From: a virus
Direction: 5' to 3' (one strand)
Virus record (IMG/VR): IMGVR_UViG_3300028284_000003
Span: 1 to 64,000 of that record
Length of the DNA stretch: 64,000 nucleotides
Shown here piece after piece: positions 47,989-56,071 of this stretch; within the stretch, counting starts at the first letter, position 1; each line of letters opens with the position of its first letter. Made by a program: the position numbers and the translations under genes. Below the pieces are notes generated by a model. It was not told where the DNA came from, searched no databases, and saw only the letters and a list, made by a program, of their open reading frames with translations.

Positions 47989-48735
47989 TTAATTGTTTAA
48001 CTCTGACAGTGATTTATATTTAAAATTTCTTACAACATATTCTGAAGTAGGGTGATTGTTTACATCTACGCCTGCATCGACATGTGCATTTATTTTTACA
48101 TTCATTGATTTACCACGATATTCCTTTAATAGTTCTGGATCTTTAAGCTCTCTGACTAGTCTATCATTATAAAATATTTTAATCACATCCGGTGTCCATA
48201 AACAGCCAAATTTATTAAAATGTTTTGCTGGATTTTTCCAACCTAACCAATGCGTCTTTGGTCCTAAATGATAATTATCAGGTTGTTTGCCACAATGGAA
48301 ATTAGTTTCTACTCTCCAAAAGCCAAATGGATTAAAAAGATCAAAGTGAAAAAAGTGTTCTTTGTTTTTTGAATAAGCTTCAAAGACATCAATTTCAGGT
48401 GGCCAACTTTCAAATGGACTCATCCAAAATGCAGGCCACAAGTTTTTACCCGTTGGCAACTTAGCCTCTATTTCAAAATATCCATAGCCAAAGCCATCGA
48501 CACTTGATACTAAACCTACTCCTATTGGAATTTCAAGTTCTGTTAGTTCAGAATTGTAATGAAGCGCATTGCCTTTAAATGTTTTTGGATTCATTTGAGT
48601 CTTTAAAATCATTTCATCCTTTTCATTTATTTCTATTGCGCTTCTATCATAATAGCAATATGCTTTGTCAGGGTGATATGTTCCCCATTTTTCTCTTGGA
48701 CGCCATTTATATCCGCCCCATTGTATATGTGCCAT
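47989..48735 (-). CDS. Glycoside hydrolase family 16-like protein
   Basis: The 248-residue protein has the GH16 active-site pattern EIDVFE (114-119), in WPPEIDVFEA, preceded by FEIEAKLPTGKNLWPAFWM and followed by beta strands with HFDLFNP and DVIKIFYND. GH16 enzymes cleave beta-1,3/1,4-glucans, agars, porphyrans and carrageenans. There is no signal peptide, so it may be virion-bound or released at lysis to open host or algal polysaccharide. The substrate is not decided. Confidence 0.85.
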   Translation of the reverse strand: MAHIQWGGYKWRPREKWGTYHPDKAYCYYDRSAIEINEKDEMILKTQMNPKTFKGNALHYNSELTELEIPIGVGLVSSVDGFGYGYFEIEAKLPTGKNLWPAFWMSPFESWPPEIDVFEAYSKNKEHFFHFDLFNPFGFWRVETNFHCGKQPDNYHLGPKTHWLGWKNPAKHFNKFGCLWTPDVIKIFYNDRLVRELKDPELLKEYRGKSMNVKINAHVDAGVDVNNHPTSEYVVRNFKYKSLSELNN

Positions 48736-48746
48736 TTTATTTAAAT

Positions 48747-49076
48747 TTATTTAGTTGGATCATATAAGAAGTATTTTAATGTAAGTTCTTCCCCTGCTTT
48801 AATATCTTTAATTGTCCATAGATATAAATCCTTAGAATTTGTGTCATAGACTTGTCCTTCGAAAACTGTATCTGTTTCAGTATTTGGTGTTTTACTGTAA
48901 TTTATAAAACCACCCAAAGGAAGTCTAATATAACCATCTTGGAAATTTTCGTTAAATACATGAGACAAGCCTAAACATGTGCCTTTTAAAATGTCTTCTG
49001 TTGCAAAAAGTCCAATGCCTTCTATATTTGATTTCTTTATAGTTAAGTTATCGGGTAAGGGTCTATAATATTTCAC
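48747..49076 (-). CDS. Small SET-domain protein
   Basis: The 109-residue protein has the SET pattern: SNIEGIGLFATEDILKG at the start, GGFINYSKTPNTE (the NHS-x-x-PN motif) and IKAGEELTLKYFLYD near the end. SET domains are lysine methyltransferases; the target may be a host or phage protein. It is very small, as in phage and bacterial forms. Confidence 0.75.
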   Translation of the reverse strand: MKYYRPLPDNLTIKKSNIEGIGLFATEDILKGTCLGLSHVFNENFQDGYIRLPLGGFINYSKTPNTETDTVFEGQVYDTNSKDLYLWTIKDIKAGEELTLKYFLYDPTK

Positions 49077-49077
49077 T

Positions 49078-49461
49078 TTACTTAAATTTATCTTTTACTC
49101 TTTCTGAAATTGGAATTGCATCTCCCATTTCATCAATTCTTACAAACTTTATATTTGTTTGTAAAATAATATTTTGTTTGCCATTATAAACATTGTGGCT
49201 TCTGGCTTCTAAATATAAATCTATAGAAGTTGTTCCTATAGAATCAACCTTTGCGTACATTTTTAGTAGCTGACCTTCCTTTGCCGGCTTTGTAAAAACA
49301 CATTTATTTATGCATTTTGTAACCATTCTTGGAGTATCGCACATTTCTGCTGCATAGCTTGCTGCAGCCGCATCTAACCAAGCCAAGAGTTTCCCTCCAA
49401 ACAAGTTTCCATGAAAGCCTAAATCTGATTTTTTTATTGGGTGTGTACTAACTAACTGCAT
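49078..49461 (-). CDS. Acyl-CoA thioesterase, hotdog fold
   Basis: The 127-residue protein matches YciA/BFIT-type acyl-CoA hydrolases: NLFGGKLLAWLDAAAASYA, with the catalytic Asp, and CVFTKPAKEGQLL. It should free fatty acids from CoA and could alter lipid metabolism of the host. It overlaps a small gene by 14 nt. Confidence 0.8.
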   Translation of the reverse strand: MQLVSTHPIKKSDLGFHGNLFGGKLLAWLDAAAASYAAEMCDTPRMVTKCINKCVFTKPAKEGQLLKMYAKVDSIGTTSIDLYLEARSHNVYNGKQNIILQTNIKFVRIDEMGDAIPISERVKDKFK

Positions 49462-49630
49462 TTACTATTTTTTGGCAACGTTCATATTCTTCTTCATTTT
49501 CGTAATGTTTTAATATTACATCTCTATCTGTATGGTCAACTGGTAACCAAAACTCTTCGCCTAAATCATCATAGTTTATTTCACCCATGTATAATCTATA
49601 AGCATTATCATATGATTGATCTATATTCAT
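49448..49630 (-). CDS. Small protein with UVR-like end
   Basis: The 60-residue acidic protein ends ILKHYENEEEYERCQKI, the third example of the UVR-like motif in the window. The function is unknown. Confidence 0.5.
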   Translation of the reverse strand: MNIDQSYDNAYRLYMGEINYDDLGEEFWLPVDHTDRDVILKHYENEEEYERCQKIVNAVS

Positions 49631-49860
49631 TTTTCTTGTTCGTCTACGTCTATTATTTCTGGTTTATCTAAGCACTCATTAACTGCAGCATCTGACATAT
49701 CTAAAACTTCTCTTAAATAATCTGCCACTTTTCTACAAGTTTCTTCTTGTGCATTCTTAATCATTGTCTCAAGCTGACCTTCTCTATAACTGTCTCTATA
49801 GAATTCTGAGTCTTCAAGCCAATTTATAAAAAGTCTAAGTCTATTTTCTAAATTTTTCAT
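49627..49860 (-). CDS. Small helical protein
   Basis: The 77-residue acidic, helical protein (MKNLENRLRLFINWLEDSEF start) overlaps genes on both sides by 4 nt. The leading MKNLENRLRLFINWLE is reminiscent of the head-targeting leader. The function is unknown. Confidence 0.5.
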   Translation of the reverse strand: MKNLENRLRLFINWLEDSEFYRDSYREGQLETMIKNAQEETCRKVADYLREVLDMSDAAVNECLDKPEIIDVDEQEK

Positions 49861-50372
49861 CCTCTTATTTCTTTAAGTTCTTTTTGTACTTTATTCCAAT
49901 AATGTTGGGTCTTGATTTTCTTAGGGCCTCGAGGACCTCCATTCCAACACCTTGCAATTACCTCATCACTGTCTTCTATGTGATGAAAGTCTCTCCAAAC
50001 AATAAACATTTCAATAGATTTTTGTCTACTAAAACGATCTTTTCTTTTATAACGTAGTTTAGAACCTTGGATTTTTAAGATTCTATTTACTTCTCTCACC
50101 ATAATTGGACGTATTTGTAAGACACCAACTGATGGTTCTCCTAAATGTTTATCTCCTAATAGATTTGACTTACCTCTACTTTCAACATTAATTAATGCAT
50201 ATATTAAAGTAGAATCTATTACCTTTACGGTATCATTAATTACGTTAATTATTGTTTCGTTTTCTAAACAATCTTCTACATTTTCAGTATCGCCGGTGAT
50301 AGAACCTGCCCAAAATGCAAATGGAACTAATAATGAACTAATTCTTGGTATTGACATTGTTTCTAAAATCAT
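49857..50372 (-). CDS. Lysozyme-like (SLT-fold) protein
   Basis: The 171-residue protein has a hydrophobic N-terminus, then LIYALINVESRGKSN (the catalytic Glu in the ESRG motif) and VGVLQIRPIM, a QxR motif, and ARCWNGGPRG. This is the order of soluble lytic transglycosylase/goose lysozyme-like proteins. It may be a second cell-wall enzyme for entry or lysis. Confidence 0.7.
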   Translation of the reverse strand: MILETMSIPRISSLLVPFAFWAGSITGDTENVEDCLENETIINVINDTVKVIDSTLIYALINVESRGKSNLLGDKHLGEPSVGVLQIRPIMVREVNRILKIQGSKLRYKRKDRFSRQKSIEMFIVWRDFHHIEDSDEVIARCWNGGPRGPKKIKTQHYWNKVQKELKEIRG

Positions 50373-50539
50373 TCTAATCTTTTTAGTTTACTGTGATATT
50401 TTAATAATAACTTTCTTGAAAATTGATCTACTGTTCCTTCTTCTATTACTTCTTTAACAATTAATTGGTGCAATTCATGAATTCTTGATTCAACGTAACT
50501 TCTATGTCTCATTTGTCTTCTTCTAAAAGAGAATTTCAT
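50369..50539 (-). CDS. Small basic protein
   Basis: A 56-residue ORF starts MKFSFRRRQMRHRSYV and has an ATGA overlap with the SLT gene. The arginine-rich N-terminus suggests nucleic-acid binding. The function is unknown. Confidence 0.5.
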   Translation of the reverse strand: MKFSFRRRQMRHRSYVESRIHELHQLIVKEVIEEGTVDQFSRKLLLKYHSKLKRLE

Positions 50540-50787
50540 ATATCTTTAGGATTTAACCAATCGTTTGCACAACATGAATTTAATATTTGAATTTCTTCAT
50601 CGAGTTCATTAATATAATCTAATAATTTAGAGTTGTCAATTTGTAAGTCTAAATGTTGATCTACTAATAAAGCTTCTTTTTCTTTATAGTTTTTTTCTGA
50701 ATTTTTTATATTTTTTCTTAAAATTATAATACACGATAAAAGAATTAAAATTATAAAAAATTGTACTAGTTTTAGTGCTTTTTTCAT
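50536..50787 (-). CDS. Small membrane-anchored coiled-coil protein
   Basis: The 83-residue protein has an N-terminal helix (LVQFFIILILLSCIIIL) and a charged coiled coil ending with ILNSCCANDW. The layout is like Rz (spanin) or a regulator. It lies between the ligase gene and the SLT gene. The function is unknown. Confidence 0.5.
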   Translation of the reverse strand: MKKALKLVQFFIILILLSCIIILRKNIKNSEKNYKEKEALLVDQHLDLQIDNSKLLDYINELDEEIQILNSCCANDWLNPKDI

Positions 50788-50797
50788 TTTGTTTTCT

Positions 50798-52090
50798 TTA
50801 AAAATCTCTGGCTTCTTCGTAGACTGCTTTAATTACTGGGAACCTTAGTGAATGTTCTCCTTCTTGATTTGTAGTTTCTTCGAAGTATTGCACGGTTATG
50901 GTTTTGTTTAATATTTTATTAGGATTTTCAAAAAAGTTTCTTTTTTGTTCAAGACTAAAGCCACTACCAACTTGTACCCTATTGCCTTTGTGTTCTATAA
51001 CTACATTTTTAAGCATCATTTCATCAACTTCTTTACCATCTACAATTACCCTGTTGATAGCATTTTCAAGATCAACTACTGTATATTCTGCATCGAACAT
51101 TTTTTTAACCTTTAAAATGTCTTGGCTTCTCTTACCTTTATAAACATCATCTTTTCTTAGCATCAAACCTTCCCAACCTTCTTTGGCTGCGATTGCCATT
51201 TGTTCATTTACCATGTCTTCACCTGTCGTTAAATACTGTTGTAAATATTTAATATACTTTAGATTTGGATCTCCTAGAATCATCTCAAGCGTCTGCAGCC
51301 TAAGACATAGTGGCTCTTTTGAAACTTTATTAGTAAAATCTTCTAGTGTAATTAAATCAAATGCTTGAAATAATGGCTTTTCAATCGTGTGATCTTTTCT
51401 TTTAATTTCTTTAATAATAGATTGAAAATCCTCGTTTCCATTCTTGTCTACCATACATATCTCGCCATCAATTACAACATGTCTAAGGTCTAGACTCTCT
51501 AATTCATGTCTAACATTTTCTAGTGTAAGAAACGATTTGCCACTTCTTGAGTAGAGACTTACTTCTCCCCATTCATTAAAAAATGCAAGGCATCTAACTC
51601 CATCGAGCTTCCTACTAAGATACCAATCATCTTCTGTAAAATTTACTTTCTTTTTAATTTTATCATCATAGGCTGATGCTAATGCAACGTCAAATGTAGG
51701 CACGCATCCTGGGATTACCTTATTAATCATTGAAGCAGTAGATCTTGTTTTAAGATTCCTGTCTATGATATTATAAATAAGATCTGCATGTTCTTCGTTG
51801 TTACTAATAAACCCATTAACTTCTGCAAGTGCAGCATGGCCTGTAATTTCTCTATTATCTAACCTATCTAAGAGATTAAACAAATTATTGCCAGCATGAG
51901 AGTTCATTAGGTCACTTCTCTTCTTTAGATTTTTTGAAGTAACATAATATTGTTTAAATGGTGAGTATACATACTTGAGCATTCTAGTGACCTCTAGATC
52001 ATCCTTAAACTGTTCTAATACTTTTAACTTATCTAAGTTTGAGTTTGATGAATTACTTTGCTCTACAAAAGCTTTTATTTTTTCTAACAT
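50798..52090 (-). CDS. ATP-dependent DNA ligase
   Basis: The 430-residue protein has the nucleotidyltransferase motif I SRKLDG (Lys161 at 159-164), motif III-like IDGEICMVDKNG, motif IV EGLMLRKDD and motif V ILKVKKM, in the order of T4-type ligases. An N-terminal helical region of about 150 residues precedes them. It should seal nicks in phage DNA. It stands behind module copy 6. Confidence 0.92.
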   Translation of the reverse strand: MLEKIKAFVEQSNSSNSNLDKLKVLEQFKDDLEVTRMLKYVYSPFKQYYVTSKNLKKRSDLMNSHAGNNLFNLLDRLDNREITGHAALAEVNGFISNNEEHADLIYNIIDRNLKTRSTASMINKVIPGCVPTFDVALASAYDDKIKKKVNFTEDDWYLSRKLDGVRCLAFFNEWGEVSLYSRSGKSFLTLENVRHELESLDLRHVVIDGEICMVDKNGNEDFQSIIKEIKRKDHTIEKPLFQAFDLITLEDFTNKVSKEPLCLRLQTLEMILGDPNLKYIKYLQQYLTTGEDMVNEQMAIAAKEGWEGLMLRKDDVYKGKRSQDILKVKKMFDAEYTVVDLENAINRVIVDGKEVDEMMLKNVVIEHKGNRVQVGSGFSLEQKRNFFENPNKILNKTITVQYFEETTNQEGEHSLRFPVIKAVYEEARDF

Positions 52091-52106
52091 ATTTTATCTT
52101 TGTTTT

Positions 52107-52170
52107 AATTATAATACTAATATAACTATAATCTTTGACCCGTGAAAACTTTTTAACACTTTTTTTCACT
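52107..52170 (-). promoter_or_regulatory. Recurrent intergenic module, copy 6 (ligase gene)
   Basis: The segment contains ATAATACTAATATAACTATAA and TTTGACCCGTGAAAA, then a T-rich tract. The GTTATTAACAATT end is missing because the next gene begins there. Confidence 0.6.
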
Positions 52171-52275
52171 TTTTTTCCAGTGCCATGCACCTGAGCCTAT
52201 ATAATAATCTTTTACATATCCCATTGCTTCCATTTCATACTCAATAGGTGTGCCATTTCTTTTAGAAGCTGTCAT
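52153..52275 (-). CDS. Small hypothetical protein
   Basis: A 40-residue ORF starts MTASKRNGTPIEYEMEAMGY and ends in a basic, aromatic stretch (GAWHWKKSEKKC) that runs into the regulatory module. The function is unknown. Confidence 0.4.
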   Translation of the reverse strand: MTASKRNGTPIEYEMEAMGYVKDYYIGSGAWHWKKSEKKC

Positions 52276-52285
52276 TGCATAATAA

Positions 52286-52510
52286 CTATTCAAGTCCACT
52301 TTCTTCTTTTATAATTTTTAAAAGTTGATGTAAGTTTATTGCCATAATTACAAGGTTAGTAATTATAATAGGCATGCTTAAAATAAGTAAACCATAAATT
52401 GTAAATAAAAAACAACCTATTGTATTAACAGTTCTTAATCTTTTTATATTTTGTATAGTAAACGAAAATATAACTAGAGCAGTTGCCACGTATCCTAAAA
52501 TTTCTATCAT
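52286..52510 (-). CDS. Small three-helix membrane protein, SemiSWEET/PQ-loop-like
   Basis: The 74-residue protein has three hydrophobic helices (GYVATALVIFSFTIQNI, CFLFTIYGLLIL, IIITNLVIMAINLHQLL). This is the size and topology of SemiSWEET/PQ-loop half-transporters. No motif proves transport. Confidence 0.5.
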   Translation of the reverse strand: MIEILGYVATALVIFSFTIQNIKRLRTVNTIGCFLFTIYGLLILSMPIIITNLVIMAINLHQLLKIIKEESGLE

Positions 52511-52641
52511 TTTTCTAATTCTTTTAATCTTGCTGGAATTACATGTGTAAAGTTACAAGTGTCGCAGCATCTTTTATTATTAACAGGCTCTGCGTTATTA
52601 CCAAAGCCTGTTATTTTATTGTTACATATTGAACATTTCAT
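52507..52641 (-). CDS. Small zinc-ribbon protein
   Basis: A 44-residue ORF has CSIC at the start and CCDTC later, so four cysteines form a zinc ribbon, then a helix (VIPARLKELEK). It overlaps the membrane-protein gene by ATGA. Similar tiny proteins are common in phages of marine bacteria. Confidence 0.6.
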   Translation of the reverse strand: MKCSICNNKITGFGNNAEPVNNKRCCDTCNFTHVIPARLKELEK

Positions 52642-52670
52642 ATAGATTATATGAAAAAATGTAGTTTTGT

Positions 52671-52871
52671 TTATCTACCTAAAATCAATTTCTTAAAAAA
52701 TGGAATTGAACTATAAATAGCAAGTGCCATAATTGTCCATCCCCACCATACACTAAATTGACTAGAATTTGGATCCATTATATCTCTATAACCCATTATT
52801 ATTAAATAACAATTTATAAAACCTATTAAACCTTCGTTTTCAGTTATTCTTTTTATTATTTGTTGTTTCAT
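52671..52871 (-). CDS. Small membrane protein
   Basis: This 66-residue protein has two hydrophobic helices (LIGFINCYLIIMGY and WTIMALAIYSSIPFF) and charged ends. The function is unknown. Confidence 0.5.
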   Translation of the reverse strand: MKQQIIKRITENEGLIGFINCYLIIMGYRDIMDPNSSQFSVWWGWTIMALAIYSSIPFFKKLILGR

Positions 52872-52955
52872 GTTTTTTTATTTTTATAATTAAACGTAAC
52901 TTGATTTTATTAAATTGTATTTAATTGTTGATTATATTAAAAAAGTTAACCTTGT

Positions 52956-53381
52956 TTATTTTATAGGTAAACGTGTTGTAATTTCTTTAAGTAACTTATC
53001 TAGTGTTTGAGAACTCCACATGCCTGTTTTTTTCCAAGTATTTGTTAGTGCACTTTTTGTATTTTCAAATATTTCAATTCCAAGATCATGGTCGTAAATG
53101 CAAATTTCGTTAGTATTTCTATCAGTGTATGCAATATATAAGTTTTTACCTATGTATTTTTTATCTAATGTGGCCCTAGATCCTTTTAACTGGATTTGAA
53201 TATTTTCACCATTAAGAAAATTATAGGCTATCATATCAGCACCGTGTTTATCTGCGGTAATTAAATTACATACATATCCATATTCTACAAGCGTTGATGC
53301 TGTTTTTGCATAATTATATACTTCTTGTTCTTTTCCTATTAAATTTGTGTAATTTACTTTTTCTTTAAATAAATGTTTCAT
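52956..53381 (-). CDS. Putative PD-(D/E)XK-like nuclease
   Basis: The 141-residue protein has HGADMIAYN followed by IQIQLKGSR, with the spacing of the PD-(D/E)XK motif in its QxK form. A strand IYIAYTDR-like segment follows (KNLYIAYTDRN). It may be a nuclease or a restriction-type fold. The function is unknown. Confidence 0.5.
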   Translation of the reverse strand: MKHLFKEKVNYTNLIGKEQEVYNYAKTASTLVEYGYVCNLITADKHGADMIAYNFLNGENIQIQLKGSRATLDKKYIGKNLYIAYTDRNTNEICIYDHDLGIEIFENTKSALTNTWKKTGMWSSQTLDKLLKEITTRLPIK

Positions 53382-53383
53382 TG

Positions 53384-53575
53384 TTAATCGTTTTTAATTT
53401 TTATTTTGTGCCATTCTTGAGCAAACCAGCACATCATTTTCTTTTCCTTTCTAAGCATTCTTTTAGAAAGTTCAATAGCATATTTCAATCCAGCCTCTGT
53501 ATTATCATGGTACAGCTCAGCTTCGAATTGCTCAATTAAACATGCTATTGGTGTTTTTATTTGTTGATGTTTCAT
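53384..53575 (-). CDS. Small helical protein
   Basis: The 63-residue protein has KTPIACLIEQFEAELY and a basic C-terminus. The 42-nt duplicated leader at 53581-53704 lies just upstream. The function is unknown. Confidence 0.5.
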   Translation of the reverse strand: MKHQQIKTPIACLIEQFEAELYHDNTEAGLKYAIELSKRMLRKEKKMMCWFAQEWHKIKIKND

Positions 53576-53580
53576 ATAAT

Positions 53581-53704
53581 TATAATTACATGTTTCTTGG
53601 GAAATTTACATAAAAATTAAAACTTTTTTAAAACTTATGTTTTTTGTATTTCCTTATATTATTATAATTACATGTTTCTTGGAAAATTTACATAAAAATT
53701 AAAA
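53581..53704. repeat. Direct repeat pair of 42 nt in a leader region
   Basis: TATAATTACATGTTTCTTGG and its 22-nt continuation occur at 53581-53622 and again at 53663-53704, 82 nt apart, with one base changed. Both stand upstream of the 53384-53575 gene. It looks like a duplicated promoter/leader; no gene fits between. Confidence 0.8.
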
Positions 53705-53725
53705 AAGACCCATTAAGGGTCTTTT
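53703..53725 (-). terminator. Rho-independent terminator
   Basis: AAAAGACCC pairs with GGGTCTTTT around a 5-nt loop. On the minus strand a T run follows. It ends the HAD phosphatase transcript before the duplicated leader. Confidence 0.8.
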
Positions 53726-53756
53726 ATTTTAAAACAATATAATATGAATCTTATTG

Positions 53757-54224
53757 TTAAAAGTCGCCTGGAGCAACTTGCATACATGTTAGGTTGTTGT
53801 TTCTCCACATTTTTACAACTTTATCTCTGTCATCAAAGACACAAACAATATTGCTTTTATCTGGAAATAAATCATCTAACCAATTTTGTTTAAGTTGATC
53901 ATCTGGCTTAAACATCCAATCTTTGCCAGTTGGTCTCATCTTAATCACATGAAAAGGTACTTTATGTTTAACCAACCAACCCTTAGTAGTCAATTGCGTA
54001 CCTTTACTTCTACCACTAAAGATAGCGATCATATGGCCAGAATCTGCAAGAATTTGAGCCATTTTTATCACAGCATGGTTTGGCTGATCTAAACTGATAT
54101 TCTTTGGGTCAAAAAATATGTCCCAATCTATTTTACCATTTGGCTTTGTTGCTAATTTTCTTCTTGCATCTATATTCGCTAAGGTTCCATCTAAGTCGAA
54201 TATTACCCATTTTTGATCTGTCAT
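53757..54224 (-). CDS. HAD-type polynucleotide 3'-phosphatase-like protein
   Basis: The 155-residue protein has WVIFDLDGTLANID at the start (motif I Asp pair), FSGRSKGTQ (motif II) and VFDDRDKVVKMWR plus CMQVAPGDF at the end. This is the sequence pattern of the phosphatase part of T4-like polynucleotide kinase. No kinase P-loop is present, so it is phosphatase only. It should clean 3' phosphates on nucleic acids, perhaps together with the nearby ligase. Confidence 0.8.
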   Translation of the reverse strand: MTDQKWVIFDLDGTLANIDARRKLATKPNGKIDWDIFFDPKNISLDQPNHAVIKMAQILADSGHMIAIFSGRSKGTQLTTKGWLVKHKVPFHVIKMRPTGKDWMFKPDDQLKQNWLDDLFPDKSNIVCVFDDRDKVVKMWRNNNLTCMQVAPGDF

Positions 54225-54237
54225 TTTTTTACGTTTT

Positions 54238-54303
54238 AAATTTATAATACTAATATAACTATTTTCTTTGACCTGTGAAAATTTTTAGGCAACTTTTTTC
54301 AAC
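54238..54303 (-). promoter_or_regulatory. Recurrent intergenic module, copy 7
   Basis: The segment contains ATAATACTAATATAACTATTT, TTTGACCTGTGAAAA and a T-rich tract, ahead of the HAD phosphatase gene. Its distal part overlaps the end of the upstream gene. Confidence 0.6.
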
Positions 54304-54665
54304 ATTTTTTTAGTTGCATAATTTAGAATCTTTTTAAGTCTTTCTTCTCTTGTAAGAAGCATGATTCTTTCTTTACCTACCCAATTATAAGTATCTCCAG
54401 TTTCTTGACTTTTCCAAGATGCTGGATAAGTTTTAGTTGGGTTTAATTGCCAGCAAGTATCTTGTAGTTTTTTATTATCTGACCTTCTAGTCCAATATCT
54501 TATTTTTCTAACATAGCCAGTAGAATATTCTGCTACTGTTTCTCCAGTCTTTAGTCTCCACATTGAAGTACCATTTTTCTTTTGTGTTTTAGATGAGATA
54601 TTTTTTGCACCCATTGTTTCTAAAACTTCTTCGTATATTTTTTCTTTACTTTCCATTATTTTCAA
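54285..54665 (-). CDS. Hypothetical basic protein
   Basis: This 126-residue basic protein has a beta-rich middle (VAEYSTGYVRKIRYW) and a basic helical end. No family is recognised. It stands behind module copy 8. Confidence 0.5.
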   Translation of the reverse strand: MKIMESKEKIYEEVLETMGAKNISSKTQKKNGTSMWRLKTGETVAEYSTGYVRKIRYWTRRSDNKKLQDTCWQLNPTKTYPASWKSQETGDTYNWVGKERIMLLTREERLKKILNYATKKMLKKVA

Positions 54666-54700
54666 GTGTTAATTTGTGATTAATTCATTTTGTTTAAGTT

Positions 54701-54780
54701 TTAATCATAATACTAATATAACTATAATCTTTGACATAAAAAAATCTAGAGGCAACTTTTTTCAAAAAGTTATGAACAAT
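54701..54780 (-). promoter_or_regulatory. Recurrent intergenic module, copy 8
   Basis: The segment has CATAATACTAATATAACTATAA, TTTGACATAAAAAAATCTAGAG and AAAGTTATGAACAATT. Its middle part matches copies 1 and 3. Confidence 0.6.
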
Positions 54781-54905
54781 TAAACGTTTAAAGTTTCCCA
54801 AAAGTCGTTATTTGCTTTTACTTCTGCTTCTTTATCGGTATAACCTAAGTCTAGATACTTTTGAAAAAACTTTTCCAAAAGATTATTATTTATTACATTA
54901 ATCAT
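54780..54905 (-). CDS. Small hypothetical protein
   Basis: A 41-residue ORF starts MINVINNNLLEKFFQKYLDL and is helical and acidic. It overlaps the next gene by 8 nt. The function is unknown. Confidence 0.45.
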   Translation of the reverse strand: MINVINNNLLEKFFQKYLDLGYTDKEAEVKANNDFWETLNV

Positions 54906-55053
54906 CTTTGTGTTTTTTAAACAGTTCTTCCCATTCATCCATGGTATAGTTTAACATTCTTCTAATTCTTGTTCTTTCTGTTTCAGAGCCTCGTAGCCAA
55001 CCCATTAAATAGGTTGCTGCGATTACTCCGATTATTGCAATTAAATCCGACAT
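54898..55053 (-). CDS. Small single-span membrane protein
   Basis: A 51-residue ORF has one N-terminal helix (LIAIIGVIAATYLMGWL), an arginine-rich segment and an acidic helical end. The function is unknown. Confidence 0.45.
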   Translation of the reverse strand: MSDLIAIIGVIAATYLMGWLRGSETERTRIRRMLNYTMDEWEELFKKHKDD

Positions 55054-55054
55054 A

Positions 55055-55513
55055 TTATTTGTTTATTTTATATGCGTAACTGGCATGGGTTTTTGTGTTC
55101 ATGCTTTTCCATAAATCATAGTCAACCATCTTTTTCCAAGCATTGTGCATGTGAGTTACTTTTAAGTTGTTTAAGAATGTTTTATCTATTGAGTAAAATT
55201 TACCACCTTTAGTAGTTAATACATTAAACCAATGTTCAGAACCATCTTTGAATTTTTTTAATACCTGTACATTATCTAAAAAAGTATAAGTTGATGAGAT
55301 AAATCTTTCAGGAGTAGCCGTTTGGTCACTGATATTTAAAAATCCAGCTTTACATTTACAAGTATATCTGAATTTGTATTCAACTCCTTCTTCTAAATGA
55401 TTTGAAACTGTAAATTTTAAGTATTTACCTTTATTGTCTTTTTGAGTAACACTGCCAAAAAATACAGTATTGCTTCCTTCTAATTGTTGTTTTGATTTTT
55501 TTACTATTTCCAT
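55055..55513 (-). CDS. Hypothetical protein
   Basis: The 152-residue protein is beta-rich in the first half (NTVFFGSVTQKDNKGKYLKF) and basic in the second, with the metal-like cysteine pair CKCKAG. No family is recognised. It stands behind module copy 9. Confidence 0.55.
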   Translation of the reverse strand: MEIVKKSKQQLEGSNTVFFGSVTQKDNKGKYLKFTVSNHLEEGVEYKFRYTCKCKAGFLNISDQTATPERFISSTYTFLDNVQVLKKFKDGSEHWFNVLTTKGGKFYSIDKTFLNNLKVTHMHNAWKKMVDYDLWKSMNTKTHASYAYKINK

Positions 55514-55523
55514 TTGTTTTAAG

Positions 55524-55604
55524 TTTTAATTATAATACTAATATAACTATAATTTTTGACACGTGAAAACTTTTTAACACTTATTTTTAAAAGTTATTAA
55601 CAAT
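55524..55604 (-). promoter_or_regulatory. Recurrent intergenic module, copy 9
   Basis: The segment contains ATAATACTAATATAACTATAA, TTTGACACGTGAAAA, and AAAGTTATTAACAATTCC. Confidence 0.6.
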
Positions 55605-56070
55605 TCCATTTTTTAAATTCTTCTATACTAGTGTTTTCACATAAATGATCTTCGACTTCTAATAATCTTGCGGCCATGAATGTCATATTATCTATAACCT
55701 GTAAAACATCTTTGACTGAACTTAAATTAGTGCTCATTAATTTGTCTGCAATTGACTTAACTCCACCATTCATATGTTCAACATGAATTATTCTATCTAT
55801 TTTAAAGTTATTTTTTAATTTGTGATTAAGTCTATAAATTTCAGAGGTTGTCATATACTCATTATAGTCACAACCTATTTCTTTTAATTTTTGTTGTAGT
55901 CTTTTTGTTAAAAGAACTTTGTAGGTTTTATGGATTCTTCTAACCGCCCTACTTACTGAATCTCTTGCTGTAACAGTATGATAATCTTTAACATCTTGTA
56001 AAGCAGTTAAAGAACCATATAGTGAAACTGCTCTTGTATTTGTTTTAAATTCTTCTAATTGATTTTTCAT
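55597..56070 (-). CDS. Hypothetical helical protein
   Basis: The 157-residue protein has a basic N-terminal half (RAVRRIHKTYKVLLTKRLQQ), which suggests nucleic-acid binding, and an acidic C-terminus. No family is recognised. It stands behind module copy 10. Confidence 0.5.
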   Translation of the reverse strand: MKNQLEEFKTNTRAVSLYGSLTALQDVKDYHTVTARDSVSRAVRRIHKTYKVLLTKRLQQKLKEIGCDYNEYMTTSEIYRLNHKLKNNFKIDRIIHVEHMNGGVKSIADKLMSTNLSSVKDVLQVIDNMTFMAARLLEVEDHLCENTSIEEFKKWNC

Positions 56071-56071
56071 A

